Source: Suillus spraguei
Taxonomy: Eukaryota; Basidiomycota; Agaricomycetes; Boletales; Suillaceae
NCBI GenBank assembly: GCA_016800925.1
Contig: JABCPU010000048.1
Span: 205,528-269,527, forward strand
Length of the DNA: 64,000 bases
Reading direction: 5' to 3'
The first letter of the stretch is position 1, and each line of letters starts with the position of its first letter. Below are positions 23,586-32,318 of the stretch, piece after piece. The position numbers and the translations under genes are program-made. Below the pieces are notes generated by a model. That model did not search any database. It was not told the DNA's origin and saw only the letters and a list, made by a program, of their open reading frames with translations.

Positions 23586-23821
23586 CTAACTGACGCAAAA
23601 AAGGATGTCCTATCACACCGGTGGGTTATGTGGTTAAATCCATGGCGCAAACTACTCACGCAACCGATGCAGCTACTGCAGTGGCCTTGTGATGTACAAA
23701 ACGTAGGACATTTCCCAGTGTTAGCATTGGTGGCAGAAACTGATGTGTCAGAGACAGTAGGCGCAGCAGATATTGATACTGTCAAAATAGCAGCAACAGC
23801 GAGGACACATGGGAAGCGCAT
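23586..23821 (-). CDS. small secreted six-cysteine protein, copy 1
   Basis: A 61-residue precursor. Exon 1 (23660-23821, 54 codons) starts with a signal peptide (MRFPCVLAVAAILTVSISAA) followed by a short Ser/Thr-rich linker and the cysteine core CPTFC-x5-C-x2-C-x2-C. The intron 23610-23659 is exactly 50 bases. Exon 2 (23586-23609, 24 bases) encodes DILFCVS and the stop, adding the sixth cysteine. Reading straight through the intron would give a longer protein lacking this conserved end. The splice model is supported by identical structure in two paralogues downstream on the same strand. Its upstream region lacks the TATA box of the other two (CACAAAGC in place of TATAAAGC), so expression may be lower. 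Function unknown. Confidence 0.75.
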
Positions 23822-24542
23822 TGTTGTTTATGTGTATGTAAAAGGGGATATAATTTTAAAGGAGATAGTAAGAAGACGCCTTGCTTTGTGGGGTGAAGAA
23901 AGAAACCGGTGTCCACCCGAAATGTTCTTTCGATTAGTTGATATTTGCAAAGACTGCAATGCCAGTAGATTGCCACGACCTTGTGAAACAAGGTCTATCA
24001 GCGATTTGATATACCGCCTTGCGAATACGGTCAATGCCAGCAGCAGATTTGGCAAATCCTCCTGCTTGAGTATATCATCATGTTAGCTTAGACAGCTGTT
24101 CGAGTTTCTGGAGTTCTGCCGGGTTCTGCCTCCGACGTATGTCGCTCATACCATGCCAGCAGAAAGGTCTTAGAAGATCGAAAGGCCTAGTGTTGCCGTG
24201 GAACGGATCAAGTCAAACAGAGATGGAAATTTTGATACAGTTGGATACTTACGAGTTGTGACGAATGACAATAAATAATCCCTCGTTTGATTTGGGAGTT
24301 CGGGATTGACGCAGACTGGTGACGTAGGATAGTATTGAGCATTTACACAAACTTGGGAGATTCGAGTTGAAACGTCGTCTTCGAAGCGAGTTAAAGTTGA
24401 ACTCACCTCGACAGCGGCACTAGGCCCTTCGAACAAGATGAATTTTCATGTAGGGCTGGACGGTAGTGTTGGCAATTGCCAGGTGGCAACTGCCGGCAGT
24501 AGGTTGACTGCAGAAGTCGGTCAACGTGAATCTTATTTGTAC
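23822..24542. other. upstream region of copy 1 and unassigned sequence
   Basis: The first 200 bases resemble the upstream regions of copies 2 and 3: GAAGACGCCTTGC near 23872, and later the motif TGCAATGCCAG near 23957. The rest up to the MITE-like element contains no recognised gene. Confidence 0.5.
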
Positions 24543-25196
24543 TACTATCGTTGGGCCAGAGTTGCAAAATGGTAGAGAGTTGCAAAACACCTCATAGCAC
24601 AAAACACAACACATTCTAAACCTCCAACTCTTGGAAATGAGACCTTTTATTATCGATCTATAGTACTGTATTTTTTGTTTTAAAAAGAAAATACGATGAA
24701 TGCCCTCGGCATCAAGATTATCCCCCCAAGTCACATGCTTTCATGTAAAACAATCAAGGGAAGTGTAAACCCCAGCCAAAAAAAGTCTCCTTTTTTCCAG
24801 GAACCTTTTATACTAGTCCTCACCTCCTCCATATTTTTATAATATGATTAGAGCAGAGTTGCTGTTGTTATCGACGATGTAATCACGGCGTGACATTCGT
24901 GAGCGGAGTACTAATTCTTATTTTTCAACGCTGCTGAGAATTTTGGTCAGATCATCGGAGTTCAAACGTGCCACCGTGACAGAATGTGACACCTGCGCCA
25001 ACACACCTGTGGGAAGTTTAGAGTCGGCATCCTTCTGGCAGTATCATTTTTGCATATTTATTTCTTCTGTGAACTGGAGCTCCATTCTGACACACGTAGT
25101 TACAGTTCCATATATTTTTCTCATCTTAATGTCTAGCAAAAAATGAGTTATGAAAATGAGGTCGTCAGATTTTGCAACTCTGGCCCAACGATAGTA
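24543..25196. mobile_element. MITE-like element with perfect 28-bp terminal inverted repeats
   Basis: Bases 24543-24570 and 25169-25196 are exact reverse complements over 28 bases and enclose about 600 bases of AT-rich sequence without a plausible gene. The inner half of each arm (CAGAGTTGCAAAAT) resembles the CAG-N-G type ends of hAT transposons. No obvious target-site duplication flanks either end. A decayed hAT transposase lies directly to the right, which could be the related autonomous family. Confidence 0.7.
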
Positions 25197-25265
25197 TGAC
25201 TCTATGAGCAAATAATAAATGCCCGATATTAAAAAAATTGTGTCTGGGCTTCTGTACATGTCAGA

Positions 25266-26045
25266 ATGTCGGTGACAAAGTTCAAACGTTGTCCCGTTCG
25301 AAAAATGATCACCGATCACTTGATCCAACTCCAAATTCTTCCAATTGCTATTCTTATCAATGCAACAAAACTTCAACATGTATTCTTGATATTGCCAAAC
25401 AATGGCGATGGAGCAAACCAGCTTGCGAAAATGCTCGTCGCTGACTTGAAAGAGTACCACAAATGTTCTGGGTATCTTCCGGGGGCCAAGCTGATGCGCT
25501 CGAAACTCTCCCAGTTAGTGCCGAACGCTGTCCATTGAAGGTATTCGCAATCGTAACCCACTCAATTGTGCCTCATGGTACCGATGTCGAGCGTTATTTC
25601 TTGGGTCTGGGTGGGGTACAATCTGTAAAGCGCTGTAACCTATCAGTTCAGACTTTCGAGTCACTTAGCAAGCTCCGAGCAAGCTACACCAATTTCTTGC
25701 ACGAGGTGGATCACGAAACCGGCAAGCCAGCACGTCACAAACATGCCCATATGCACACTCAGCCAGAACAAGCTCGGATGACGAATTTCTTGCAGGTCCA
25801 GAGTCGATGACGGAACTGCTTGAACAATTAACAGGTTTGAAAACGAGGCTCTACTAGTAGAATCAAAGGTGCTGGCGAAGTCTCAGATATCATCGAAGGA
25901 GGTATTATTGACTGGAACGAGCTAGAGAAAGTTGATAAGGGAATTACATCTGCAGGATTCATTGAAGAGATTGACATGATTGGCTGTGGTCCGTGGGTCA
26001 CAAGGCATGAAGGCAGTCTGGACCATCGATGCACTGTTGTCGTCG
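25266..26045 (+). pseudogene. hAT-family transposase remnant
   Basis: C-terminal part of a hAT transposase, broken by frameshifts and stops. One frame carries the dimerisation-region pattern SAERCPLKVFAIVTHSIVP, then DVERYFLGLGGVQSVKRCNL and ESLSKLRASYTNFLHE. Upstream in another frame is KEYHKCSG, joined to it only by a frameshift near 25470. Downstream, at about 25870-25995, the acidic tail IIDWNELEKVDKGI and SAGFIEEIDMIG is still readable in a third frame. No zinc finger or catalytic core was found, so the copy cannot encode an active enzyme. Confidence 0.8.
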
Positions 26046-26101
26046 GAGGTGTAGCGTCTATACAATAGCTTAGATAATATTTTTGCTATGCTAGAACACG
26101 C

Positions 26102-26460
26102 CAAAACACTTTGTGTTTCAGCTGTCGATGACGCGTAATTTTTTAGATATCTATCTACCTCGTTTTGAGCTTCGACCTCTATCTTCCCATATCCGCCTCT
26201 GTTTAGTCGATTTTCACTGGGCGTGACGCCCCAGCCAAGGTGACACTACAATCCTGGTCTCAGCTCGAAATTTTCTATGGCTCTTCAAGTGGTTCATATG
26301 CCCATCTGCTGCATCGTATGCGAGCATCCCATCTTGATCCCGCCCTTCCTGTGCACAGATTTTCACAAGTGCGCCATAATTTGGGTTTACCCCTGGGCCC
26401 GCCCAGTTCGAACTTCGCATGACATCCAAGTACTCCAACTGCCAAAGGTAAGTACTAGGC
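26102..26460 (+). pseudogene. F-box gene relic B
   Basis: Short pieces match the 3' half of the intact F-box gene. LCVSAVDDA at about 26109 resembles ICVSIIDDA. WSQLEIFYGSSSG at about 26253 resembles WPHLENFRFGSSA. A following LLHRMR segment fits LIHHCR. Stops and shifts separate the pieces. Like relic A, it lies just downstream of a six-cysteine gene, which suggests that both were copied together. Confidence 0.65.
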
Positions 26461-26614
26461 TATGTAAATAGCATCCCCAAAAAAAGCAGATAACATCCCG
26501 CTGCCTGATTACGCAAATTTCGCTTTCGACACTACTAAATTCCTTCGAATCCCGCCCCCAGTGGTCAACCATCCGATCGAGGCTCTATGCACGTCGCTAT
26601 GAACTATACACTCG

Positions 26615-26847
26615 CTACTCGTGGCAGAACAGAACGAACTATTACGCTGGTGGGTCACGCAGTTAAATCCAGGACACACACTACTCACGCAGAAGCCGCA
26701 ACAGTCGCTACTTTTTGTGCAAAAGGAAGGACAATCATCCCCAGCATTAGCCTTACCGGCAGCTATTAATGAGTCAGCGACAGTAGGCATAGCAGATGTT
26801 GATACTATCAAGGCAGCAACGACGGCGAGGACGACGGAGACACGCAT
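26615..26847 (-). CDS. small secreted six-cysteine protein, copy 2
   Basis: A 60-residue precursor with the same design as its neighbours. Exon 1 (26689-26847, 53 codons) has the signal peptide MRVSVVLAVVAALIVSTSAM and the core CPSFC-x5-CC-x2-C. The intron is exactly 50 bases (26639-26688, GTGAGT..AATAG). Exon 2 is exactly 24 bases (26615-26638) and encodes FVLFCHE plus the stop. All six cysteines of the family are kept, although the third and fourth are adjacent here. A TATA-like box lies about 40 bases upstream of the ATG. The predicted location is extracellular. The spacing resembles small disulfide-knotted effectors or defence peptides, but no function can be assigned. Confidence 0.78.
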
Positions 26848-26886
26848 TGCGAATAAATCTGAGGGGGACGGTAGGAAGATGCCTTG

Positions 26887-26895
26887 CTTTATATA
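26887..26895 (-). promoter_or_regulatory. TATA-like box of six-cysteine copy 2
   Basis: On the minus strand the sequence TATATAAAGCAAGGC lies 36-60 bases upstream of the ATG. The core TATAAAGCAAG also occurs upstream of copy 3, and a decayed form occurs upstream of copy 1. Confidence 0.6.
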
Positions 26896-27364
26896 CTGAA
26901 TATTGGCGAAGGAAGACCTTATCCACCTGGAATCCCCTCATTCGAAGAATTGATATCTGCAATGCCAGCAGACCGCCACCATCTTGTGAAGCACGGTCTT
27001 CCAGCAACTTGGCGTCGAACAACACATCGCCATTATCATCATAGATGCAAGACATATATATGAAATACGAATTACATGTGTGCCAGAGTCATCATGGGCT
27101 TCTAAATAGATACAGAGCTAGCAGAATAAGATACAGGCCAATGCCGACTATTTACATACACGTGTACTCACCAAAATTAATGCAAACTTTGAATCTAATG
27201 GTCTCCTGCGGTGTCATAAATCGAACTGTGCCCGATATCTAGTGGGAATATGGTCAATGCCGGCAACAGATTGGGCATATCGTCCAGCCTGAGGAATGAT
27301 CGTGCCGACTTAAACAGCAGCGGGCCACCAGTCCGGTCACTATTTTACATCGATAACTTGAAGG

Positions 27365-27407
27365 TTCGCCTTCGATGTGTGCCGCTGCGGCACACATCGA
27401 AGGCGAA
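27365..27407. repeat. 43-bp palindrome, perfect 21-bp arms, one-base spacer
   Basis: Bases 27365-27385 (starting TTCGCCTTCGATGTGTG) are the exact reverse complement of 27387-27407, with a single T at 27386 between them. It would form a very stable hairpin or cruciform. No gene is nearby on either side within about 400 bases. Confidence 0.9.
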
Positions 27408-27417
27408 TTTCGCCGGG

Positions 27418-27458
27418 GTGGATATCCACGGTGGATAATTCCCCAGACGGTTATCCAC
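27418..27458. repeat. cluster of four GTGGATA / TATCCAC heptamers
   Basis: GTGGATATCCAC (27418-27429) is itself a palindrome. It is followed by GTGGATAA at 27431 and its complement TTATCCAC at 27451. It lies 10 bases from the long palindrome. The group may be the structured end of an unrecognised mobile element. Confidence 0.6.
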
Positions 27459-28108
27459 GGTACACTAGGACTGCCGCTCGTACCTTGCCAGCAGAGAGGT
27501 TTTGGAAAATCGAGTGGCCCGGTAACCGATCTGCTTCATGCCGAGGCCTAACGTTACTTTCCGTTTACATCCGTGATCATAGGCTTCGTGCGCTTTGACA
27601 TTATATAGTCGTGTTTTTGTACTTGACCAAGCTTAGATTTTCTCCCAACGGTAAGTAAGCGTCTATAGTTCATCCTCTAGTTAATTTAAAAATTCTTATG
27701 TTCCTGAGACTAGTCACCCACTCAACCCTTAATACCACATCCCACCGAGTTGGGCCTGAGCCGCAGCTTCTCCTCTCCACAGCCCTCAGCAAGACAAGAG
27801 GTTGACTAGTATACAAAGTGCTCACAATCAGCCCAGGCAGTTGCAGTGAGTATTAGAGTCCATGGATGCTGCGAGGCTTCGCGTGATGGTAGGTATGTAA
27901 AAGTAGTCAGGCTTTGCATGGCGACACAAAGTAGAATACAATCTTGCACAATGTTGACCAGGTACCAGCCTATTTTGTTTGATACCACTGGTCACCCAAA
28001 CCTCACTTGAGTCCGCCGCCACCAAAGTCCTCATCTCACCACGACATTGAGCACCCGATCGAGGTTTCACACATTCCGCCATCAACCACACACCACTCAC
28101 TACGCACA
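27459..28108. other. intergenic, no gene recognised
   Basis: This stretch lies between the palindrome cluster and six-cysteine copy 3. The last 100 bases (CCGCCGCCACCAAAGTCCTC near 28013) resemble the 3' flank of copy 1 near 23528, which marks one side of the duplicated unit. Confidence 0.5.
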
Positions 28109-28362
28109 CTAACCGGTGCAAAAAAAGACGTACTATCACATCGGTGAGTCATGTGGTTAAATCCAGGACACAAACAACTTACGCAGTTTAACTGGGTGCA
28201 GCCAAAGCAGTCGTCATCTTTTATACAAAAGATAGGACAAGTATCCTCAGCAGTGTTAACCTCACTGCCAACGGCAGATATTGATGTGTCAGCGACAGAA
28301 GGCATAGCGGATATTGATACTGTCAAAGTAGCAACAGCAGCGAGGACAGAGGAAAAACGCAT
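28109..28362 (-). CDS. small secreted six-cysteine protein, copy 3
   Basis: A 67-residue precursor. Exon 1 (28183-28362, 60 codons) carries the signal peptide MRFSSVLAAVATLTVSISAM, a linker and the core CPIFC-x5-C-x2-C-x4-C. A 50-base intron (28133-28182, GTAAGT..GATAG) precedes a 24-base exon (28109-28132) encoding YVFFCTG and the stop. Together with copies 1 and 2 this gives the consensus C-x3-C-x5-C-x(0-2)-C-x(2-4)-C-x4-C-x2-end. Copies 1 and 3 are the most alike in the signal peptide. A TATA-like box sits about 63 bases upstream. Function unknown; a secreted effector or antimicrobial-like role is only a guess from size and cysteine pattern. Confidence 0.78.
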
Positions 28363-28748
28363 CGTTTATGAGGATTTAAAAGAGGATCAAGTCAATCTAA
28401 AGGGGACAGAAGGAAGACGGCTTGCTTTATATGCTGATTATTGATTGGCGAAGGAACCTATCGACCTGAAATCCCCTTCGAACAGTTGATATCCACAATA
28501 TTGCCAGCAGTTTATCGGCGTGGAACAACTTCACGAATTACCATGCGGAGCACGATCAGCTACTTGGATGCAATAAGAACAGAATTAACCAGTTAAGAGA
28601 GTACGGCCGACCCCTAGTTGCCAAGAGAACCGCACAACCTGGCATAACATCAATTGATTGAAATTTGCGAGGCTTGCTTGCTCTGAAGATCAGGTTCTGT
28701 AAAGCTTTAGTACTGGCGTTGGAAGACATGGGTGAGTGAAAAGCAAGC
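28363..28748. other. upstream region of six-cysteine copy 3 and PRKRIP1 3' flank
   Basis: The first half holds the copy 3 promoter with the shared GAAGACGGCTTGC and TTGATATCC motifs. No further gene is seen before the PRKRIP1 stop. Confidence 0.5.
28425..28433 (-). promoter_or_regulatory. TATA-like box of six-cysteine copy 3
   Basis: On the minus strand CATATAAAGCAAG lies about 63 bases upstream of the ATG. It shares 11 bases exactly with the box of copy 2. Confidence 0.55.
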
Positions 28749-29471
28749 CTAGTCATCCTCATGAAAAATTATTCGTTGCTCCTGTGCAGTTCGGGGTGCT
28801 TCCTCGAGTGGAACCTGCACTGTCTCTAAGTCATCTTGTAAACCCACTTTATCGTGTTCCTCAGCGCCATCCACCTCTTCCTCGTCGCTCTCCTCCCCGG
28901 GTTTCCTAAACACAAGTTCCTTTCCATTCACTAATCGTCTTTTCTTCAACGGAGCTTCTTGCGTGCTATCTTTCCCGTCACCTTTCTCTAATGGCTTAAC
29001 TTTGGCTCTTTCCTTCTTCTTTTGTCGCTTGGCTCGGTTTTTAGCCGTTTTGGCTTCAGCTGTATCCTCCGCTTCTTTCCGCCTTCTCTCAAACTCTGCT
29101 GTTTCAGATTCCTGCCAAATCTTCAGAACATGTTATCTTTATGAAACTGGACCACATACTATTCTCGCTTCATCTTCCATTATCTTCAGTCGCTCGTATT
29201 CTCTGCGTCTGCTGGCCTTATATACATGAAACTCGCCACTTCCAGCACCAGCACTTGATCCTTGTACATTCTTCATCATCTCGCGAGCAGGACGAATAGT
29301 CTTCTCCTTTGGTGCAGGAGGTACATAGGCAGGCTTCGACGGATCCTTGAGGAGTCGTTCAAGTTGTGACCGCTGGCGTTCAACAGCGGTGAGTACATGA
29401 CGTCTCTTAGCCTGATCAGGAGCAGGCGAGGCGGAATGTGAAGCTGATGCGGGAGTGTTTGAGGCTGACAT
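28749..29471 (-). CDS. PRKRIP1-like spliceosomal protein (DUF1168)
   Basis: A small highly charged nuclear protein. Its animal counterpart bridges parts of the catalytic spliceosome. Two exons are split by an intron at 29112-29159, which joins DEARI to ESETAEFERRR. The conserved DUF1168 block is complete: SGEFHVYKASRRREYERLK, then EFERRRKEAEDTAEAKTAKN and RAKRQKKKERAK. The N-terminal part has AVERQRSQLERLLKDPSKP, also a family feature. The C-terminal tail is acidic and variable. The ATG at 29471 (MSASNTPAS) is the first available. Confidence 0.88.
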
Positions 29472-29793
29472 GGACGACTATGCAAGAGCTTTTGTAAATA
29501 GACCACAACAACACACTTCCAAGTCTTCAACAGACTCAGTCAACGACTAACACTATTTGAGCTACAAGTAACTGGAGATTTTATCGGCATAGGTGGGTAC
29601 TGAAACCGACTAGTGGTACCGTATCACGAAGTCCGTACTATTGGTTTCTCGAGACGTTGCGTTTTAACGTGTATGAGGATAACCTGAGCTGCACTTCTTG
29701 CGATACAGGTAATAGTGGGTTGAGACTCTACTTTTGAAACATTGAAGAATCGTCTCAATGGGTTCGAATACAAGATGTTGCGATTATCATTGA

Positions 29794-30853
29794 TCATACC
29801 ACTACGAAATTGAAATTAGGGTAATGAACTTACAGCCAAGTGGAAGAACTTACGAAGAACAGCATTTATGCAGCCATCGTTCTCAGGATTATTGGTAATC
29901 TGCGCATACTTCCCGAATACTACCTTACCACCTGTTGTGACCATTCCGAGTTCTGAAACGTTGACCTCGATGACAGTACCTTTTGTCAAAACTCCAAGTT
30001 GAGTATACATCGGCGACTGTGGATTCTTCTTGACCCCAAGAATTTGAAGCTGGAAAGTGGCCTTCAAGTCCGCTGCAAGGCAATCAGGTCCCAGTTTGGT
30101 ATGCGACAAGATATCTAGACTTACGATGAGTAACATTGGCCTTCTTATATCGAAGTGCCATGGGCCGAACAAATCTCTCCATCTTGACAGGTTTTCTGGT
30201 GAATCCCTCCCCAACAAACGTGGCTTTTGTAACCATCCGCTTCCATGATTTGCTTTTGCTCTTCCCTGTCTTCATCACCTTAAACATTTCATCTTCCGCA
30301 ATCCCTCGAACTTTGGGTAATGGAACCGCAAATTTAGCCGCTTTGTCCTTTCTCTTTTGCTTGATTGCGGATGATAGGGCTTTAGCATCTTTCTGGCCTT
30401 CACGGTCGAGCAAATACGTAGGTAATGCACCATCCGGAACGGTAGATGTGTCGGCCTGCTTGACATTGCGCTCATCGTGAGCTTTGAGGGTCTTTTTGAG
30501 TTGAACCTTTTCTGCATGACGTTTCGCATGCAGGATCTTGGCCTTGAGACCGAAGGCTTTCTGGGCTACTGCTGATGATTTATGAGCAGCACGAGCCTCC
30601 TTTTTACGTCTTGAGTCGAGAGCGTTAGCACGGAAAGGCAAAACTGGCATGGAAACTAATCACGCACTTGCGTTCGTAGTAATCTAATCGTCTACCATGT
30701 CGTTTAATGTGTTCTTCGATATACTCGTTCTAAAACTGGAAGTTAGCATATGAAAGCCAGATTTTGTTTACAAAATATAGTTTACCTGCGGCTATTAACA
30801 GAACGGGAGGATGTTAGCAAAGTCTGGAATAAGAAATCGAAGAAACTTGCCAT
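29794..30853 (-). CDS. NSA2: Ribosome biogenesis protein Nsa2 (TINP1)
   Basis: Pre-60S assembly factor acting in the nucleolus and nucleus. The core reads [80 protein letters not shown] and [20 protein letters not shown], all Nsa2 signatures. The 3' end needs an intron to reach the conserved ending AVLLV-stop (29794). The conserved beginning MPQNEY is reached only through an ATG-only exon (30851-30853), an intron with a GC donor (GCAAGT, 30792-30850), a 6-base exon CCGCAG (30786-30791) and a normal GT..AG intron. Further introns precede RKKEARAA and split VTHPDLKATF. Confidence 0.93.
30786..30791 (-). other. 6-base microexon of NSA2
   Basis: CCGCAG encodes Pro-Gln between the start codon exon and NEYIEEH. 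It is flanked by TTAATAG on its 5' side and GTAAAC on its 3' side. Reading through without these splices gives the wrong frame. Confidence 0.75.
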
Positions 30854-31008
30854 GACTGTGATAGACGAAAGGAACACACCGGCAATTGCCGTCGGAGCGC
30901 TATGAAAGTTGGCGTCCGCAGGCGAAATGCACAAGTGCCGCCAAACGTGGCACGTCATTTACTTCCAGTTCTTTATATCTTCTATTCTTCTTCGCCACTA
31001 AAACCTTC
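30854..31008. promoter_or_regulatory. divergent promoter NSA2 / YIP1
   Basis: Only 155 bases separate the start codons, so promoter elements and both 5' UTRs must overlap or be very short. No clear TATA box is seen. Confidence 0.5.
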
Positions 31009-31981
31009 ATGTGGCAGGACTCTGCAAATCAGTATAGCGCGTCGTCGTCACATAGCCAATACTATGGTCAGACTCCCCAACAAGGCGTACCCCTTCAATT
31101 CTACGCGCCTGGCCCAGATCAAGGGCAGTTCTATCCAGGGTCTCGTTCCAGTCTCGAGGGGAATATGGGTGCACATGTGCCAATAGGACAAGGAGGCCCT
31201 GCTCCAGCCTTTGGGGGGAATATTCAGCAACAACCGGGAGGGTGGTGGACCGCCTTCGGAACTGGTGGTTTTGAAGGAGAGCCGCCGTTGCTGGAGGGTG
31301 AGTAATTTCCATGAATATATGTTGTTGAGTGACTGAAACATGCGCGCGACAGAATTGGGGATCAACTTCTCTCATATACGTGCCAAGTCTATGACAGTTC
31401 TCAATCCCTTAAGAGGTGTTGATGAGCGGATAATGGATGATGCAGACCTTGCCGGTCCACTCTTGTTCTTCTTCTGTTTTGGTGTCCTTTTACTGCTGGT
31501 GAGTTTTATTCTTTGATAGTGGTAGTGCGTCTCATCTGGCGTTGATAGTCAGGGAAGCCTCAGTTCGGATATATATATGGCTTTGGATTGCTTGGCTCCA
31601 TCTCAATTTACACCTTACTAAACCTCATGTCGGAAAACGGCATCGATGCATATCGCGTAGTTTCTGTGCTAGGCTATTGCCTATTGCCAATGGTGGGCGT
31701 CGGTGCAATCAGCGTGGTTGTTACATTGGAGTGCGTAATCCAATGCTTTGCTCCCAGTCTTCAATTGTCTTACAATCCTATTTCACTGTAGCGGTATCCT
31801 TGGCTATGTCCTGTCTTTGTTGTCCATCATATGGTGCACTTTCTCTGCTTCTGGGATATTCGTAGCTGTGTTGAGGATGTCGGACCAACGTCTTCTCGTC
31901 GCATATCCAGTTGCACTTCTCTACGGGTGCTTTGGCTTACTGAGTGTATTTAATGTTGGCGCAGGAAGTACGGCCAGATAG
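31009..31981 (+). CDS. YIP1: Yip1-family Golgi membrane protein
   Basis: Yip1/YIPF5 interacts with Rab GTPases in ER-to-Golgi transport. A Tyr/Gln/Gly/Pro-rich cytosolic N-terminus (SQYYGQTPQQGVPLQFYAPG) is followed by the conserved PLLEELGINFSHIRAKSMTV, then LNPLRGVDERIMDDADLAGP. Five hydrophobic helices come after that, including LLFFFCFGVLLLLSGKPQFG and YGFGLLGSISIYTLLNLMS. Three introns are visible, after EGEPPLLE, after the first helix, and after VVVTLD. The ATG at 31009 (MWQDSANQYS) is in frame with no other convincing start upstream. Confidence 0.92.
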
Positions 31982-32318
31982 ACACTTGCATCACATTTAT
32001 TTTATTTTCCCTCCCATAACAATGATACTCTTGGGAAACCCGCTGCACTGCATCGTCACCTTCAAAAGCACACAGCGTTGTCGAGGGTAAGAACATAAAG
32101 GGACATGATGTGTCTATTTGCAGAGGCGAACGAAGAATAAGACTGCTAATGTTGTATTTCCTGGGTTGCTACTGTATAATATTGTCGAAGAGCATACTGA
32201 AGAGGTGTATTACACAATGAAATAAATAAGCGAATTAAATGCTGGTTTTTGGAGGCAAGTAAACTTTCCACATTATACCTAACCATGTATCCTATGTATA
32301 TCACTGTCATAACCTGAT
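31982..32318. other. convergent 3' region YIP1 / CSF1
   Basis: AT-rich sequence between two convergent stops. No gene or repeat is recognised. Confidence 0.5.

Noticed and set aside
23590..23659. Read-through versions of the six-cysteine proteins that continue past the exon 1 cysteines
   Set aside because: All three genes have matching GTRAGT donors and TAG acceptors exactly 50 bases apart, and splicing yields a conserved ending; the read-through tails are not conserved.
24943..25146. Possible small gene inside the MITE-like element
   Set aside because: The frame is short with no motif, and the element's interior is AT-rich with many stops elsewhere.
27418..27458. TTATCCAC resembling bacterial DnaA boxes, hinting at an origin
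   Set aside because: The sequence is eukaryotic, no bacterial genes are near, and the motif is part of a local inverted-repeat cluster.
29757..29775. GGTTCGAATAC resembling a tRNA B box
   Set aside because: No A box or cloverleaf fits around it, and it lies immediately downstream of the NSA2 stop.
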